DNA of 64,000 nucleotides. Origin: Lepisosteus oculatus. Lineage: Eukaryota; Chordata; Actinopteri; Semionotiformes; Lepisosteidae. A program made the position numbers and the translations under genes. Location: positions 37,260,788 to 37,324,787 of the forward strand of contig NC_090697.1 of assembly GCF_040954835.1 (NCBI RefSeq), read 5' to 3'. Below the pieces are notes generated by a model. That model saw only the letters and a program-made list of their open reading frames with translations. It had not been told where the DNA came from and did not search any database. Numbering within the stretch: position 1 is the first letter of the stretch; each line of letters begins with the position of its first letter. Shown here in pieces: positions 1-11,940 of the stretch.

Positions 1-955
1 ACTCGAAATGATTTCCATCTTAGTTGTGAAATGCCTTTAGTTCTTGGCCTTGGGGAACTTTTTGAGAATATTAACAAAGTTGCTTATCTTAGCTAAACGT
101 TTTGCTATAAATGTGGCTTTAAGGAGGTGCGTGCATTTGCTGTAGTGGAACAGAAGAGCAACTTAGAGCTCCGTGTTCAATAACCTTGAACAGAATGGGC
201 ATTGCTTACAGTATTAAAGAGTAAGTAGCAAAAAGAGCTACACGTTTTAAAAGAATGCATTAAGATAATTATGCATAAATGTTTTTTTCCTGTGTGTAAA
301 ATGCCTTTATGCACATGTTTACATACTTTGTAATTTGCAGGTTGAACATATATTTTATTTTAAAATAATTTTGTTTAATAAGGTTTAAGAATATTTAGGT
401 TAAAGAATATTTAAATACCAGTTTACCTGTTAAGTCAAAGTTAATCTGGGGTGCCTTGAATATCTTACCATGCTTGCACAGATTTGAAGATTCATAGATG
501 CATTGACTGTGCAGTTATAGTAGATTCTGTTCAGCACCAAACTGTGCGTAACAAAAGATGATGGAGATCAGGCTAAAGTTGCACAATAAAACAAATTCAT
601 TGATATATGGTACCATTTACCTACAGTAGCACCTTTTGATTTTTCCACATGAATTTTAATTCATTTCAGATTCATCCTGATGTATATTAAAATGGTTGAT
701 TTACATTTATATATATATATTAAGACTTACAATATCATCTCCAAATATTTTAAGCCATTTTCTTTTCTGCTTCAGCACTTAGCCATGTTGTGTTATCTTC
801 TGTGGGAATCATTAAAGACAGTCAGAAATCATCAGTTGGCAGATTTGTATTGTTGTGCTGCTGGTTTGGATTTTCATCATAGCTTTGGTATGTTTGTGGG
901 CTTGGGTGTATTATTTTGAGATAGCCGTTAAAACTTTTTTTTTTACCATCCTCAG
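1..955. other. Intronic or upstream NCOA7 sequence, no coding exon recognised
   Basis: AT-rich sequence upstream of the first exon I can assign to NCOA7. An acceptor-like pyrimidine tract near 765-778 precedes a short open frame (about 779-919), but that frame resembles no part of NCOA7 I recognise and lacks a convincing donor. I treat the block as intron. Confidence 0.5.
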
Positions 956-1113
956 TGCTTAAATTTCAAAGACGTTGTATGTTTTGTCTTTTGGTGAAAA
1001 TGTTGCACAGCAGTTTCTCAGTCCTCCCACTAAATTTGTAGATGAGATAAGATCATACAAGATTTACAAGTTCCTGCATGACTGGTCCAAGTTCAGTGCC
1101 CATGCCTTTAACA
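956..1113 (+). pseudogene. Possible decayed NCOA7 exon
   Basis: A strong pyrimidine tract and CTCAG acceptor end at 955, and a good donor (GTAAGC) starts at 1114, so the block looks like an exon. All three frames carry stops: TAA at 960, TGA after TTTTGG, and TAG in the third frame. One frame holds FCLLVKMLHSSF, reminiscent of the LCIxVGKPMRKTF-type segment that I recall preceding the TLDc part of OXR1/NCOA7. Near the end a W...F block recalls the YWFAVP motif before VDHLYAFF. The end reads AACAGTAAG; one extra G would restore CAG|GTAAG and the phase needed by the exon at 1464. This is an inference from remembered family sequence and may be coincidence. Confidence 0.3.
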
Positions 1114-1463
1114 GTAAGCTTTCCTTTAATCCAAATAATTTTACTTTTAGCATTTACTTAGGAAATCTTAAGCAATCAAAAGTTATTTCACAGTGTTTTC
1201 ACCAGTTAAATATCCTTTGTCCTGTTTAAGTTTCTAATTGTGCAATGTTTGATTATTTTCCCATGTGATAGAGACGATCCCACATTACTACAATAGGTTG
1301 ATAAGCTAAGTTTAACAATTGTAGTAATCAGCATTATTATATTTCCATTAATCAAAATGGAGACCAGAGCTTAATCAGATTTAATTCAGGACTTTTCAAC
1401 ATTTAGAACAGGAGAAAGTGCTGCAAGTTTTCATTAACATTTTTTCTACGGTAATTTTTTCAG

Positions 1464-4400
1464 GGTGGACCATCTGTACGCCTTCTTTGTGCAGTGGTCA
1501 CCAGACATTTATGGCAATGACGCCAAAGAGCAAGGATTCATTGTGGTGGAGAAGGATGAGCTTGACATGATAGACAACTTCTTCGGTGATCCAGTTCCAA
1601 AGAGTTGGGAGGTGAGTGTTCTTCATTTGATGTGTGCATTTTCCTTTGTACTGCATGGTAATCAGATGTAATATTAAGCTAAAGTTTTTAACTATGCTTT
1701 TTCTAACATGTGCAGTAGCCTTAAAAAAACAAACTTGTATTTATTTACATTATAACTGCAGTCTATAAATCAATATAGCCATCTGATTCTGCAGACAAAC
1801 TGTAAAAACAACATGTACATTTGTGCTACAGTTGCCACAGTTATTTCATAGTAATAATCACTGAACACCCTGCACAGGTTCCTTCTCATACCATGTTTGG
1901 TCATCCTGCCTTTGTCTTCCTGTGCCATTCACTTTCTGTTTCTGAAGAAATGAAACTTTACCACAGAAATGAATTAGCCAATGAGAGCAACTGTGGCAGA
2001 TATAAAAAAAGAATGTAGAGATGCATAAAACCGTCAGTAAAAACTGTAACACAGCTTCACGTGCAAGGAAAGAAACTAGCTATAAGCAATGAAGGCATTG
2101 CCATTGAATATCAAGATTTTGTACTTTGCAAAGGGAGAAGAAGAACCATATGTGGAGGTTTGTTTTAAATTATTGTGTTCTTGTGGGAAAATGAATATGA
2201 ATATTGAAATCCTTTTATTTCAACCTATTTTTAACACAGACCTTTAAAGTGAAACTTAATTTGTTAAAAACTGTTTCCTGTTGTTATGTCATGTACCTCC
2301 ATTGTATGTTTTTGTGTTTCAGGTATTTTGCTTTAAAGTACAGGTGCTGTCTTATTAAAAGCACCCCTTCCCTACACCCTACACAAAGTAAAATTATATA
2401 GTGTCACCATTGTATACCCAATGTAAAATTACGGGAGTATTTGCATGTTGCACAACGCGAAGTTAACAGATGTGTGAGGTTTTGTGTTGCACGCATGATC
2501 TATTTACCTACAAGGATATAGTCATCACAGTACATTAGAAATATACTTAGAAAAAATCTCTTAATTCACTTGTATTGATTATTTTTAATGTCCCTCTGGT
2601 AATAGTGTACTGTTTTTTTAGAAATATGCAGTGCTTCTTACAGAGGTTGTAGGTTTTATTTTTTTTCCATTGAAAGACTTTTTTCTTAAGATGTTTGTCA
2701 AGCTTTTCCATGAAGCTCTTACTGTAGTTTTTAAAATGTATACATTGAATTAATTTGACATTTGTTTCTAGTTTTGACCAATTTGTTAAATTAGTCACCC
2801 GTCAAAAATAGGGTAAATCAGCCACTAGTTGCAGAGAAAAACTTCAATAAAAACAAATTTCATGCAAAGTCTTACACCTTATTTAATTACCAAATCTAGG
2901 GCAAAAAGAAACAAGCAAAATATGTTCTTAAAAAAACTAAATAAATGTTTTGATTTTATGGTGTTAATCATCACTTTGTTTCTTTATTGAAAGACATTCA
3001 GGAACTAAATTTCCTAGGAGCTAAAAAACTCAGTTTTGTTTTTTTTCCACCCTCAAGATCATCACTGTCAATGAGGCAAAACGACGGCAGAGCTACTGTA
3101 GTTACGAGGATGAGGATGAAGAAGACCTGTTGCCTGCCCTGAATGACCAAAGTGTGCTCTTGGAGGACACACACATTGAGAAGGTGTGCATGAGTCTGCT
3201 GTTAGTGCTTGTCAGGTTTTTAGCTAAAACTACAGTATACCAATACACTTAATTTCACTCTGGACTTTATCCAAACATAAGGTGCTGTTCTTTTATGGCT
3301 AAACAAATTGAGAAAGTGGTCATACACTCGTTCACAGCTGCTGTGCTGTTCACTGTATGTAAATCTCCTACTGCATTCATACAAAATTGTTTGCACACAA
3401 GACCCACTGTCCAAAAAAACAAATTAAAGTGTGCCTTCAAAGGTGCACATGAGATCTGCTAGTCATTTTCATTAAATGTGCATAGTACTGTATATATGTC
3501 TGAATTAAAAATAGACAGATTGCTAAGTGTCCATTGCATTGGATGAATTGGTATTAGTATTACATTAGTTTTACCAAATTTAGGAGAGCTGAAATAGAAA
3601 TTTTCAATATATCATTAAGTGTGTTTAGAAAACTTGGTTCATTTGAAATAGCTGATTCATGACAGCTCTGTACTGTGTGGCTATGAAATGACATACAGGT
3701 GAACTGCATGTTCCAGAGGTGTATGAAAGACATGCATTGGGACTCAAAGTTCACAGTAATCCAACAGAATGTCCACAGTGCATTCCTGGTGTAAAACTGG
3801 GCACTTGCCACTGTGACGTTCAAAACTGCTGCACTGTGCACAGTTTTCATCACACTGTTGTTTAAATAGGTCAGCTAACTTTAGGGGCATCATTTATTTG
3901 AGTTCTCAGCAATCTCCCACAATGAAAAAAGAAGTTGCACCAACAGAGGAGGCAATTTTGAGTAGCATTTTTGTTCTTTCCCCAGCTGGCGCAGTGTCTG
4001 CCTGCAAGGACTCAAGGGTACCCTTGGCGACTGGTTTATAGTACAGCAGTTCATGGAACCAGCTTAAAAACCCTCTACCGCAACCTGGCCCACCTGGACA
4101 GCCCAGTGCTCTTGGTCATTAAAGATGTGGACAATCAGGTAGCGACATTGCAGCTTTTTTGTGCTAAGCCTTAACATAATGCTTTAAGAATAAAGTCAGG
4201 TATCTGTCATGCTTAAGTTCAGCAGAGGTTAAAATATAACAACTAATTTATGTTCTTTTTCTTCAGGTATTTGGAGCACTCACATCTCATCCACTTAAAG
4301 TTAGTGATCACTGCTATGGCACAGGAGAAACTTTCCTCTACACCTTTAGCCCAGAATTTAAGGTAAACATGCAGTTTATTGTTTTTGTTCATTTTTCACT

Positions 4401-4911
4401 GGTGATTTCTTGCATATTACAATCTAGAGCTCTACAGTTTGGATTTCTGTGCATTTTAACCATGTTTTATTTTAACAGATCTTCAGGTGGAGTGGAGAGA
4501 ACTCGTACTTTATCAAAGGAGACACAGATTCAGTAGAACTGGGAGGTGGAGGGTGAGTTTCCTGTAACCTAGTCTATTTTATTGTCTGACTGGTAGTGAA
4601 AACTACAATAAATTAGAAATATTCCTATGGCTTCTACATTTCTTTTACATTCATTGTAAAGTAAATTACCAATTTCTTTATTCCCAAATGAATTTCAAAT
4701 GATTAAATGTTTTTAATCAAGCCTTTGGATTGAAAGATTTAGGTTCTCATAATTTTGGTCTTTTCTTGTTTCTAGGGGACACTTTGGCTTATGGCTGGAT
4801 GCAGATTTGTACCATGGTTCAAGCTACCCTTGTTACACATTCCAGAATGAAACGCTGTCAAAGAAGGAAGATTTCATTGTTCAAGATCTCGAAGTGTGGA
4901 CGTTTGAATAA
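1464..4911 (+). CDS. ncoa7: Nuclear receptor coactivator 7, C-terminal exons with TLDc domain (partial)
   Basis: Six coding exons of the 3' part of NCOA7: 1464-1611, 3058-3183, 3986-4138, 4267-4362, 4479-4552 and 4776-4911 (stop TAA 4909-4911). All are bounded by GT-AG sites in consistent phase. The first reads [17 protein letters not shown], the linker is acidic ([10 protein letters not shown]), and the rest is the TLDc fold: [52 protein letters not shown], and the terminal [13 protein letters not shown]. TLDc proteins bind the V-ATPase and modulate its assembly and acidification; no catalytic residues are expected. The closest paralogue is OXR1. The assignment to NCOA7 rests on the sequence (QDLEVW ending, IITV-EAKRR linker) and on HINT3 and TRMT11 downstream. 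The N-terminal LysM/GRAM part lies outside the window or is not recognisable. Confidence 0.93.
1933..2010 (+). promoter_or_regulatory. Internal NCOA7 promoter: ISRE-like element plus TATA box
   Basis: TTTCTGTTTC at 1933-1942 is, on the other strand, GAAACAGAAA, an exact GAAANNGAAA IRF/ISRE core. A second imperfect site, AGAAATGAAACT, follows at 1946-1957 with wrong half-site spacing. TATAAAAAA starts at 2001, about 60 bp downstream of the ISRE and 88 bp before the ATG at 2089. This is the right geometry for a TATA-driven interferon-inducible promoter of the short isoform. Function is inferred. Confidence 0.6.
2089..4911 (+). CDS. ncoa7: NCOA7 short isoform (NCOA7-AS type) from an internal start exon
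   Basis: An alternative first coding exon at 2089-2157 (ATG 2089, donor GTTTGT at 2158) ends in phase 0. It would splice to the exon at 3058, skipping the VDHLYAFF exon. It encodes 23 residues, with the motifs [11 protein letters not shown] and EEEPYVE. Human NCOA7-AS begins with a similar 25-residue peptide (LPLDIQIFY...DEEPFVK, recalled) joined at exactly the same IITV junction. Joining 2089-2157 to the five downstream exons gives 217 residues, against about 219 in human. The mammalian short form is induced by type I interferon, binds V-ATPase and is antiviral at the endosome. A TATA box and an ISRE-like site lie just upstream. The exon call comes from similarity and phase; no transcript was seen. 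Confidence 0.8.
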
Positions 4912-6530
4912 ACATGTTACAGAAAGAAATTGGTTGCCTTAGTTATGAACATGGTTTACATAAGGGCCAACAGTTGTGAGGACTGGTTGGTACATTCACA
5001 CTGCTGGCTGCCTTAGAACACACAACACAGTGCTTGGGAAGTTGTCTGTGCCACAGCATGATGGCTAAACTGTGCTGCTTTAGAGAATCAAAACCACAGA
5101 ATGTTGGCTCAAGGAAACACTAAAGAAAGTGATGTTTGCCTCCATATTATTCCTGGAAATGTTTCATTTTTAACCTTAATTCATATCAAGATGTGAACCA
5201 ATATTTTGTTAGGCTCTTTATGAAGCGCTTGTGTTTATAACGAAGGGGAATTAAATGCACTAGTCATTGAAAATGTCTGTCTCACGTTTGTGTGTTAGTA
5301 ATCGCAGTAATTGTGGATAGAATGTGGCAGTAATGTTTCAAAAACAATAATACTTTAACACTTTTTCCTAAGTTTTTTTTTCACTCTTGTGTGTCACTGA
5401 GTAATTCTACAAAAACATTGTAGCCTTGATAAACGTAGTCCAAGAACTGAAAAAGATGTATAAACTGTTTTTGTTTAGTTTTGTGTTTTTCAATTATTTA
5501 GTTGGGTTAAACTTTCTTTTATATATTTAAAAGAAACTGTTTTAAATGAACTGTGTATTCCCTTATTATATAAGGACACTGTTATGGTTTATTTTTTAAA
5601 AGTTGTTCATCAGTCTTTTGTTTCAGTGCAGGCACTGGATTTAAAGAAATTCAGTGTTTCCTTCAAGTTTATTTAAATGTCATTATGTCATTTTTAAACG
5701 TCACTCTACAATCAAGGTCTTTTGCTGCACAGCATGCAGGACCAAATGCCTTAGGCTTGTTAATAAAGGCAGAGAAAACCTTTTTTAACTAAATGATCAA
5801 GGATAATTGCTTCAGTATGATATTTTCCCCATTGTCTCTGAAAATGTTTTTTTTTCTGTCCACTGTCTTGTGAGTTGATGATTGTTCATATGTTTGAAAT
5901 GCAGTCATTTCAATGTTTAATGTCCTAATGCTGTTGGTAGATTTGTAATGCTAACATTTATAGTTTGGTTGGAAAAAAACATCGTAGTTATATGTATGAA
6001 CTAGCCACATCTTCAGGAGAGAGACCAACTGATACAAATTTTCTGGCTATTAAAATGGCTATTAGTTCACCATAAAATGTGTTCTCTTGGAATGTCATAT
6101 CCTTGCACCAGAAGCATTCAGACATTGTTTTAGACATTGTTTTCTATTAGATTAAAACATGTTTGCTGTTATTAGATCAAGTTGCTCACAAAATATTTTA
6201 TTGTCCAAAGCTTATCATTATTCTCAATGTTAATGATCAATACAAGTATCAATTTTGAAGTTGGAAGCAATTATTTTTGTGACTAAAGTCTTAATTTTTG
6301 AAAATTGCAAATGGTAGTTTGTTCTGTCACCTTTTGTTACTAAATAAAATGTAAACATTGCTTAGACATTACAGGTATAAAAACATTGTTGAATCATGCT
6401 AGAGGAAAAATACAGTGAGTAGTGTTCTATACTGTGATCTTTGTGAGACCAAATCTGTGGTATTACCAAGATTATATTTATTGTACTGTTGCAATGTTTT
6501 AAAATAAAAACAAATATATCTAAGCGGAAT
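4912..6530 (+). other. NCOA7 3' UTR with several poly(A) signals
   Basis: AT-rich sequence after the NCOA7 stop. AATAAA hexamers occur at 5762-5767, 6343-6348 and 6503-6508. The last lies just before a Tc1 relic beginning at 6566, so the longest transcript probably ends near 6525. Which site is used cannot be told from sequence. Confidence 0.55.
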
Positions 6531-6565
6531 TTTGTTTTGCTTTCTAGGTATCAAAAGGCTATATA

Positions 6566-7700
6566 CAGTGCCTTGCAAAAGTATTCATATTTTTTCAGTG
6601 GCTTACCATTTTGTGAAATTACAAAATGATGCATACACATTTTTTTTTTCAAACAGTAATAATAAATGTTGGCAAGAACCAAAAAGAGAAAACTGAAATA
6701 TATTGATTGCGTAATTAATCCGGCCTGTGAATTCAACATTTGATGGAAGCACTTTTGAAAGCAATTACAGCCATAAGTCTTGTAGGCTAAGTCTCTACCA
6801 ACTTTGCACACCTGCTTGGTCCAAGATTTTATCATATACCTTGGCAGATTTGCTAAAGCCATATCATGTTACTAGGGGATGACATATGGGAAGCAGTTTT
6901 TTTTTAATACTTCTACAGATTCTCAATAAGATTCAAGTCAGGATTTTGACAATGCCACTCTGGGAAATTCACTTTCTTATTCTTAAACCACTCCAGTGTA
7001 TAGCAGCTTTGCATCATTGCCCTGCTGAAAAATGAATTTTTGTCTCGGTTTTACATGTAGGTCCAAATCCTTTAAGATTTTCCTATACATACTTTACATA
7101 CTATACATTTGTTATCATCAGTCTTGACACACTGTTGAGAAGCAGCCCTATAACAACAGTCTCCACCATGTTTTGACGGCAGGTATGGTGTTGACTGTGT
7201 GATGTGCTATGCTGAGATTTAGGATACTGATGTAACTCCTTGATTTACACCTAAAATTTGTAGTCTTTTCTGACCCAAACCACTTTTTAGCATGTTTGTA
7301 GTAGGATTTAGGTGTTTTATACAAAACATGTTGTATTTGAGATTATTGTTTTTCGTTCTTTACAAGCCACTTTGTGGAGTGGCCAAGATGCAGTATTATT
7401 GACTCACAGACATTTTCCCCTATCTCAGCCACTAGACTCTTAACGTTTCCGTTTCCTCCTTGCGTGGCTTATCACTTTTGGAGGGATAGCTTGATCTATA
7501 AGCAGTCTACTGTAGGTGTTGCCTTCCACTTCTTAATGATCAACTTCACCATGCTCAAATACTGTTGAACTTTGAAATATTTTTATGCTCTTGAACTGTG
7601 CCTTTGTAGAATAGTTTCAAAACCTCATTGATTTTCATGGTTGAATCTTTGCTTGAGATTCTCTACCTGAGTGAGGTACCTTACAGAGGTGTATTTAATT
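6566..7700 (-). mobile_element. Degenerate Tc1/mariner relic
   Basis: Begins with CAGTGCCTTGCAAAAGTATT after a TA, the start of a Tc1-like terminal repeat. Internal stretches match the reverse complement of Tc1 transposase genes, for example CAGATTCTCAATAAGATTCAAGTCAGGA near 6916-6944 and the CCTGCTGAAA stretch near 7021. All frames are broken. The opposite terminal repeat is not recognisable, so the right end is approximate. It belongs to a different, older family from the intact copy at 10702. Confidence 0.75.
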
Positions 7701-10335
7701 TCCAAAAAATGTATTGCTGCATACTAAATATCTCCAACTGGTAATTGGTACTGTACGTAGCATAAAGCAAAAAGGGGTTTAATTGATTTTTCTTTCATTT
7801 TACACATGAAATTTATTAATTGCAGTATTGTTTGAAATAATGACTGTTCTAGGTTTTCTTCCTGTACAAAGAACATGCAGTTTCAGTTTTATTCATATTG
7901 GCACAAAACAAGATGAGATGGTATGAACAGGGAGAGGCTACCAGGAAAAATACTGCCACTTTCCAGTAAAGGTACAAGATTTCACCTTCAAAACATGAAC
8001 GTCCCTCGGGCTTATGACATTGTGCTGAAGGCCAAATAGGGCGTGCGGCCTATTGCTTGTGTTCCAAGTTTTAAGACAAAATCTTAGTGAATTCATGGTT
8101 TCATTTTGGTCCTGAATATACCCCTCCTGTCATTCCAATGCTAAATGCTCTAATTGATATATATTTACCTTTTGAATCTGTATAATACTGTAACATTTTT
8201 TTATTTTTATTTATGCTGAAATCTGTTAAAATACTTGAAATTGTAACAAAGTATAGATAAATATGAATATCAAGTACTCTTACACATTATTTCTTTTCTA
8301 ATGTACATACTTTTCCCCTTTAAGATGAGAAAAAAAGGCTATAAAAGAGAGCACACATGAACTTTTTCCATATCTCTCTTAAAAATGTCTGTTATAATTG
8401 ACAGTAATTTTAAAGCAAGAATAAACTACCAAACAACGCATGGTAAATTAAAGGATTTATTTTGTACAAGACTGGTATGTTCTACTAGAATATGCAGTTC
8501 CTTTCTTATTTAATTGCTTATTGGAAATAGGGAAGCACTGAACTATTAGTTAAAATTAAGTATTGAAATGGTTTCATTCATGTTTTAATAAAGTACTTAA
8601 TTTTCTTCTGAATAAAGCCTTTCAATTTTTCATCAGACTGGAAGCAACCCAACAGCCACATCAATCTTAGCAAATCCTGAAACCATATACAACTCTTGAA
8701 AAAAACAACTGGGTTAACTCTGGTTTTGTCTTGTGCATGTGATAAGTTTACATGAACAGTACAGTATATGAGTGAAGTCAAAAATCGTGTTTTACAGCAT
8801 TGCATTATGTTTTTCATACGGAACGATTGGATCTAATTTCCAGTAAAATATTAGTCTCAACTTGTGTTATTTGGCAGCTGCTTGTCAAAGCTCATGATCA
8901 GCCAGTATGGAAACGAAAAACAAAGTTGTTTTCTATGGCTGTGTGCAATACAACTTTCAAAAATGCAATGTTTTTTGAGTATTCTGTCAGAAGCGCAATA
9001 ATAACAGTAACAAAATAATTTTAAAAAACAGCTCTAGAAAGTCTAAAATCAAGAGGCCAATTATCCCAATAGCTCATTTATTTTAACGGTTGTGCTGGGT
9101 AATTAATGCTTTTTTCAGCATAATCAATCATAGTTACTGTACGTATGCCTTCTGATTTATTTATCAACGGAATAAATTGTTATTAAAAGTTTTTTAGCAG
9201 AGAAAATGCAGGTATACAATGAATAAAAGTATCATCTATATCAGTAGCATATCTGAAACCTAATTACAGAAATTTCAGGTTACAAGGATTCTTTTACAGC
9301 TACATTTTGTAAATATGCCAAAATATAAAATCTAAAATAAAAAAATAAACTCTCCATTATTGTTGGTCATCTCCAGCTTGTTAAGGACATTTGTAGAAGC
9401 TTCTTGAAGTCACTTTGTTTTCAATTTACTATTAACAATAATTATTTAATCAATGCCTTTTGTCATTATTAGCGAGGCTGGAGCACTGTTGACTGGCTGG
9501 GATGGCTGCTATCCTCACTTTCGGAGGATAAACACAGACCCCTGGGCAATGACCAGAATCTGCAGTTAACTCTGGCATCTTTAGAATACACCATCTCCAT
9601 GAATACCTGCATTCTCCATCTTGTGAAATCTGATGTCTGCAGTTCCACAATAATATTAAAGTAAAATATGCAGGATGTACAGTATATGCAAGATAGCAAA
9701 TCAGTCATTTTCAAATCACATGGGAACATGTGATGTTATAGTATGAGAACCTTAGATGAGAACTTTGGATACTCCCACCGTCAATATGTTTAGCATAGAA
9801 AGGTAAAGTTCATGTTAAAGTTGTCATCCCCTGGGAACCATCAAAATGAGGGACAGGTCAATTCCAATACTTACCAGTGTTTTATCCAAAACCTTATATC
9901 AACAAGCTCAAACCTGGTTGGAAAGGTACTTTCTAGTAAGATAATCCAATCCAAAGTAAGATAATAGGACATTACAAGCTCTGCAACATAATCGCAGAGG
10001 AAGAATAAAATCTTGATCGATCTTAACAATCTTCAGTAATTTAAAGTATGAACTGAAGAAAGCAGATCACAAAAGTAACCTTATTTACCAGGTAGAGCTC
10101 TAATATTCAGCATGGAGGAGTTGTCAATAATTCTTTGTGAGAGGAGCTCAAACCCATAAACATGATAGAGTTAGCATATTCTTGAATGTATCTAAGACTA
10201 AAAATGAGTTGTGTCCTCTGCTAAAAAATTGAAACCAAAATTTTAATTGTTAATTTATTATTTAAGAGCCACTTTATAGACTGAAGGATAATTAATAAAC
10301 TTAATGTTTTGGTTGTCGGAACCCAAACATAATTA
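7701..10335. other. Intergenic, no gene recognised
   Basis: About 2.6 kb of AT-rich sequence between the Tc1 relic and the repeat cluster. Short open frames (for example minus-strand frames at 9450-9729 and 8578-8817) show no recognisable domain or splice context. Some of it may be old transposon sequence I cannot classify. Confidence 0.5.
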
Positions 10336-10339
10336 TACA

Positions 10340-10425
10340 TAAGTATAGTAGGTATCTCATAATCACTTACTACCAAATTGGCCAGTTGGGCCAAATGGCC
10401 TCCTCTTGTGTGTAACTGTTCTTGT
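10340..10425 (+). repeat. Dispersed repeat tail fragment
   Basis: The stretch GGGCCAAATGGCCTCCTCTTG near 10388, followed by TGTAACTGTTCTTG, resembles the end of a dispersed repeat I recall as common in fish genomes. Only this short segment is recognisable. Confidence 0.3.
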
Positions 10426-10701
10426 GAAATAGGGGTCCTTGAACATGAACTGGTGGAACCCCTATTCCCCTGCTGGCTCCAACCCTTCAGTTTGCTCTCT
10501 GTGTCAACATCATTTTGTCATGCCTCTGGGTGACTACATAGTTCAAAGCGCTGGTCCAGGACTTCAGTATTGATGTCTAGTGCTGTTCATGTTCTCACTT
10601 TATTTCTCAACTTTTACAGCTTGAATGCACATGCTCTGTTATTCTGCAAATAAACCATTCTGAACCCAGGATAATGACTAGAACTACCTTCTTACAATAT
10701 A

Positions 10702-10915
10702 CAGTGCCTTGCGAAAGTATTCGGCCCCCTTGAACTTTTCAACCTTTTGCCACATTTCAGGCTTCAAACATAAAGATATACATTTTTTATTTTATGTGAA
10801 GAATCACCAACAAGTGGGACACAATTGTGAAGTGGAACGAAATCTATTGGATTTTTGAAACTTTTTTAACTAATAAAAAAATGAAAAGTGGGGCGTGCAT
10901 AATTATTCGGCCCCC
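10702..10915 (+). repeat. Left terminal inverted repeat of the Tc1 element
   Basis: Pairs with 12118-12331 over about 214 bp. The mismatches I see are ACAATTGTG against ACAGTTGTG and GTGCATAATT against GTGCAAAATT. The long arms are of the IR/DR type seen in many fish Tc1 elements. Confidence 0.9.
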
Positions 10916-10920
10916 TTGCG

Positions 10921-11940
10921 TTAATACTTTGTAGAGCCACCTTTTGCTGCGATTACAGCTGCAAGTCGCTTGGGGTATGTCTCTATCAGTTTTGCACATC
11001 GAGAGACTGAAATTCTTGCCCATTCTTCCTTGCAAAACAGCTCGAGCTCAGTGAGGTTGGATGGAGAGCGTTTGTGAACAGCAGTTTTCAGCTCTTTCCA
11101 CAGATTCTCGATTGGATTCAGGTCTGGATTTTGACTTGGCCATTCAAACACCTGGATACGTTTATTTGTGAACCATTCCTTTGTAGATTTTGCTGTATGT
11201 TTGGGATCATTGTCTTGTTGGAAGATAAATCTCCGTCCCAGTTTCAGGTCTTTTGCAGACTCCAACAGGTTTTCATCCAGAATGGTCCTGTATTTGGCTG
11301 CATCCATCTTCCCCTCAATTTTAACCATCTTCCCTGTCCCTGCTGAAGAAAAGCAGGCCCAAACCATGATGCTGCCACCACCACGTTTGACAGTGGGGAT
11401 GGTGTGTTGAGGGTGATGAGCTGTGTTGCTTTTACGCCAAACATATCGTTTTGCATTGTGGCCAAAAAGTTCGATTTTGGTTTCATCTGACCAGAGCACC
11501 TTCTTCCACATGTTTGGGGTGTCTTCCAGGTGGCTTGTGGCAAACTTTAGACGAGACTTTTTATGGATATCTTTGAGAAATGGCTTTCTTCTTGCCACTC
11601 TTCCATAAAGGCCAGATTTGTGCAGTGTAAGACTGATTGTTGTCCTATGGACAGACTCTCCCACCTCAGCTGTAGTTCTCTGCAGTTCATCCAGAGTGAT
11701 CATGGGCCTCTTGGCTGCATCTCTGATCAGTCTTCTCCTTGTCTGAGCTGAAAGTTTAGAGGGACGGCCAGGTCTTGGTAGATTTGCAGTGGTCTGATAC
11801 TCCTTCCATTTCAAGATGATCGCTTGCACAGTGCTCCTTGGGATGTTTGAAGCTTGGGAAATCTTTTTGTATCCAAATCCGGCTTTAAACTTCTCCACAA
11901 CAGTATTACAGACCTGCCTGGTGTGTTCCTTGGTCTTCAT
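10921..11940 (-). CDS. Tc1 transposase, DD34E, full length
   Basis: 339 residues, ATG at 11938-11940 (minus), stop at 10921-10923 just inside the left terminal repeat. The N-terminus has paired helix-turn-helix (PAIRED-like) DNA-binding regions, about residues 1-110, with a GRP/AT-hook-like PRPGRPSKL at 55-63 followed by basic residues (TRRRL). The catalytic DDE domain follows: D152 in WSDETKIELFG, a glycine-rich box at 187-189, D243 in FQQDNDPKHT, and E278 in NPIENLW. The 34 residues between D243 and E278 give DD34E. The length is typical of Tc1 transposases (about 340). No frameshift or stop interrupts it, so the protein may be functional; activity is not shown by sequence alone. Confidence 0.95.
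   Translation of the reverse strand: MKTKEHTRQVCNTVVEKFKAGFGYKKISQASNIPRSTVQAIILKWKEYQTTANLPRPGRPSKLSAQTRRRLIRDAAKRPMITLDELQRTTAEVGESVHRTTISLTLHKSGLYGRVARRKPFLKDIHKKSRLKFATSHLEDTPNMWKKVLWSDETKIELFGHNAKRYVWRKSNTAHHPQHTIPTVKRGGGSIMVWACFSSAGTGKMVKIEGKMDAAKYRTILDENLLESAKDLKLGRRFIFQQDNDPKHTAKSTKEWFTNKRIQVFEWPSQNPDLNPIENLWKELKTAVHKRSPSNLTELELFCKEEWARISVSRCAKLIETYPKRLAAVIAAKGGSTKY

Noticed and set aside
680-919. 79-codon plus-strand frame after an acceptor-like tract, upstream of NCOA7
   Set aside because: No recognisable NCOA7 similarity, no convincing donor, and it begins in an AT repeat.
11074-11751. Several overlapping plus-strand and minus-strand frames within the Tc1 element
   Set aside because: They are shadows of the transposase gene in other frames.
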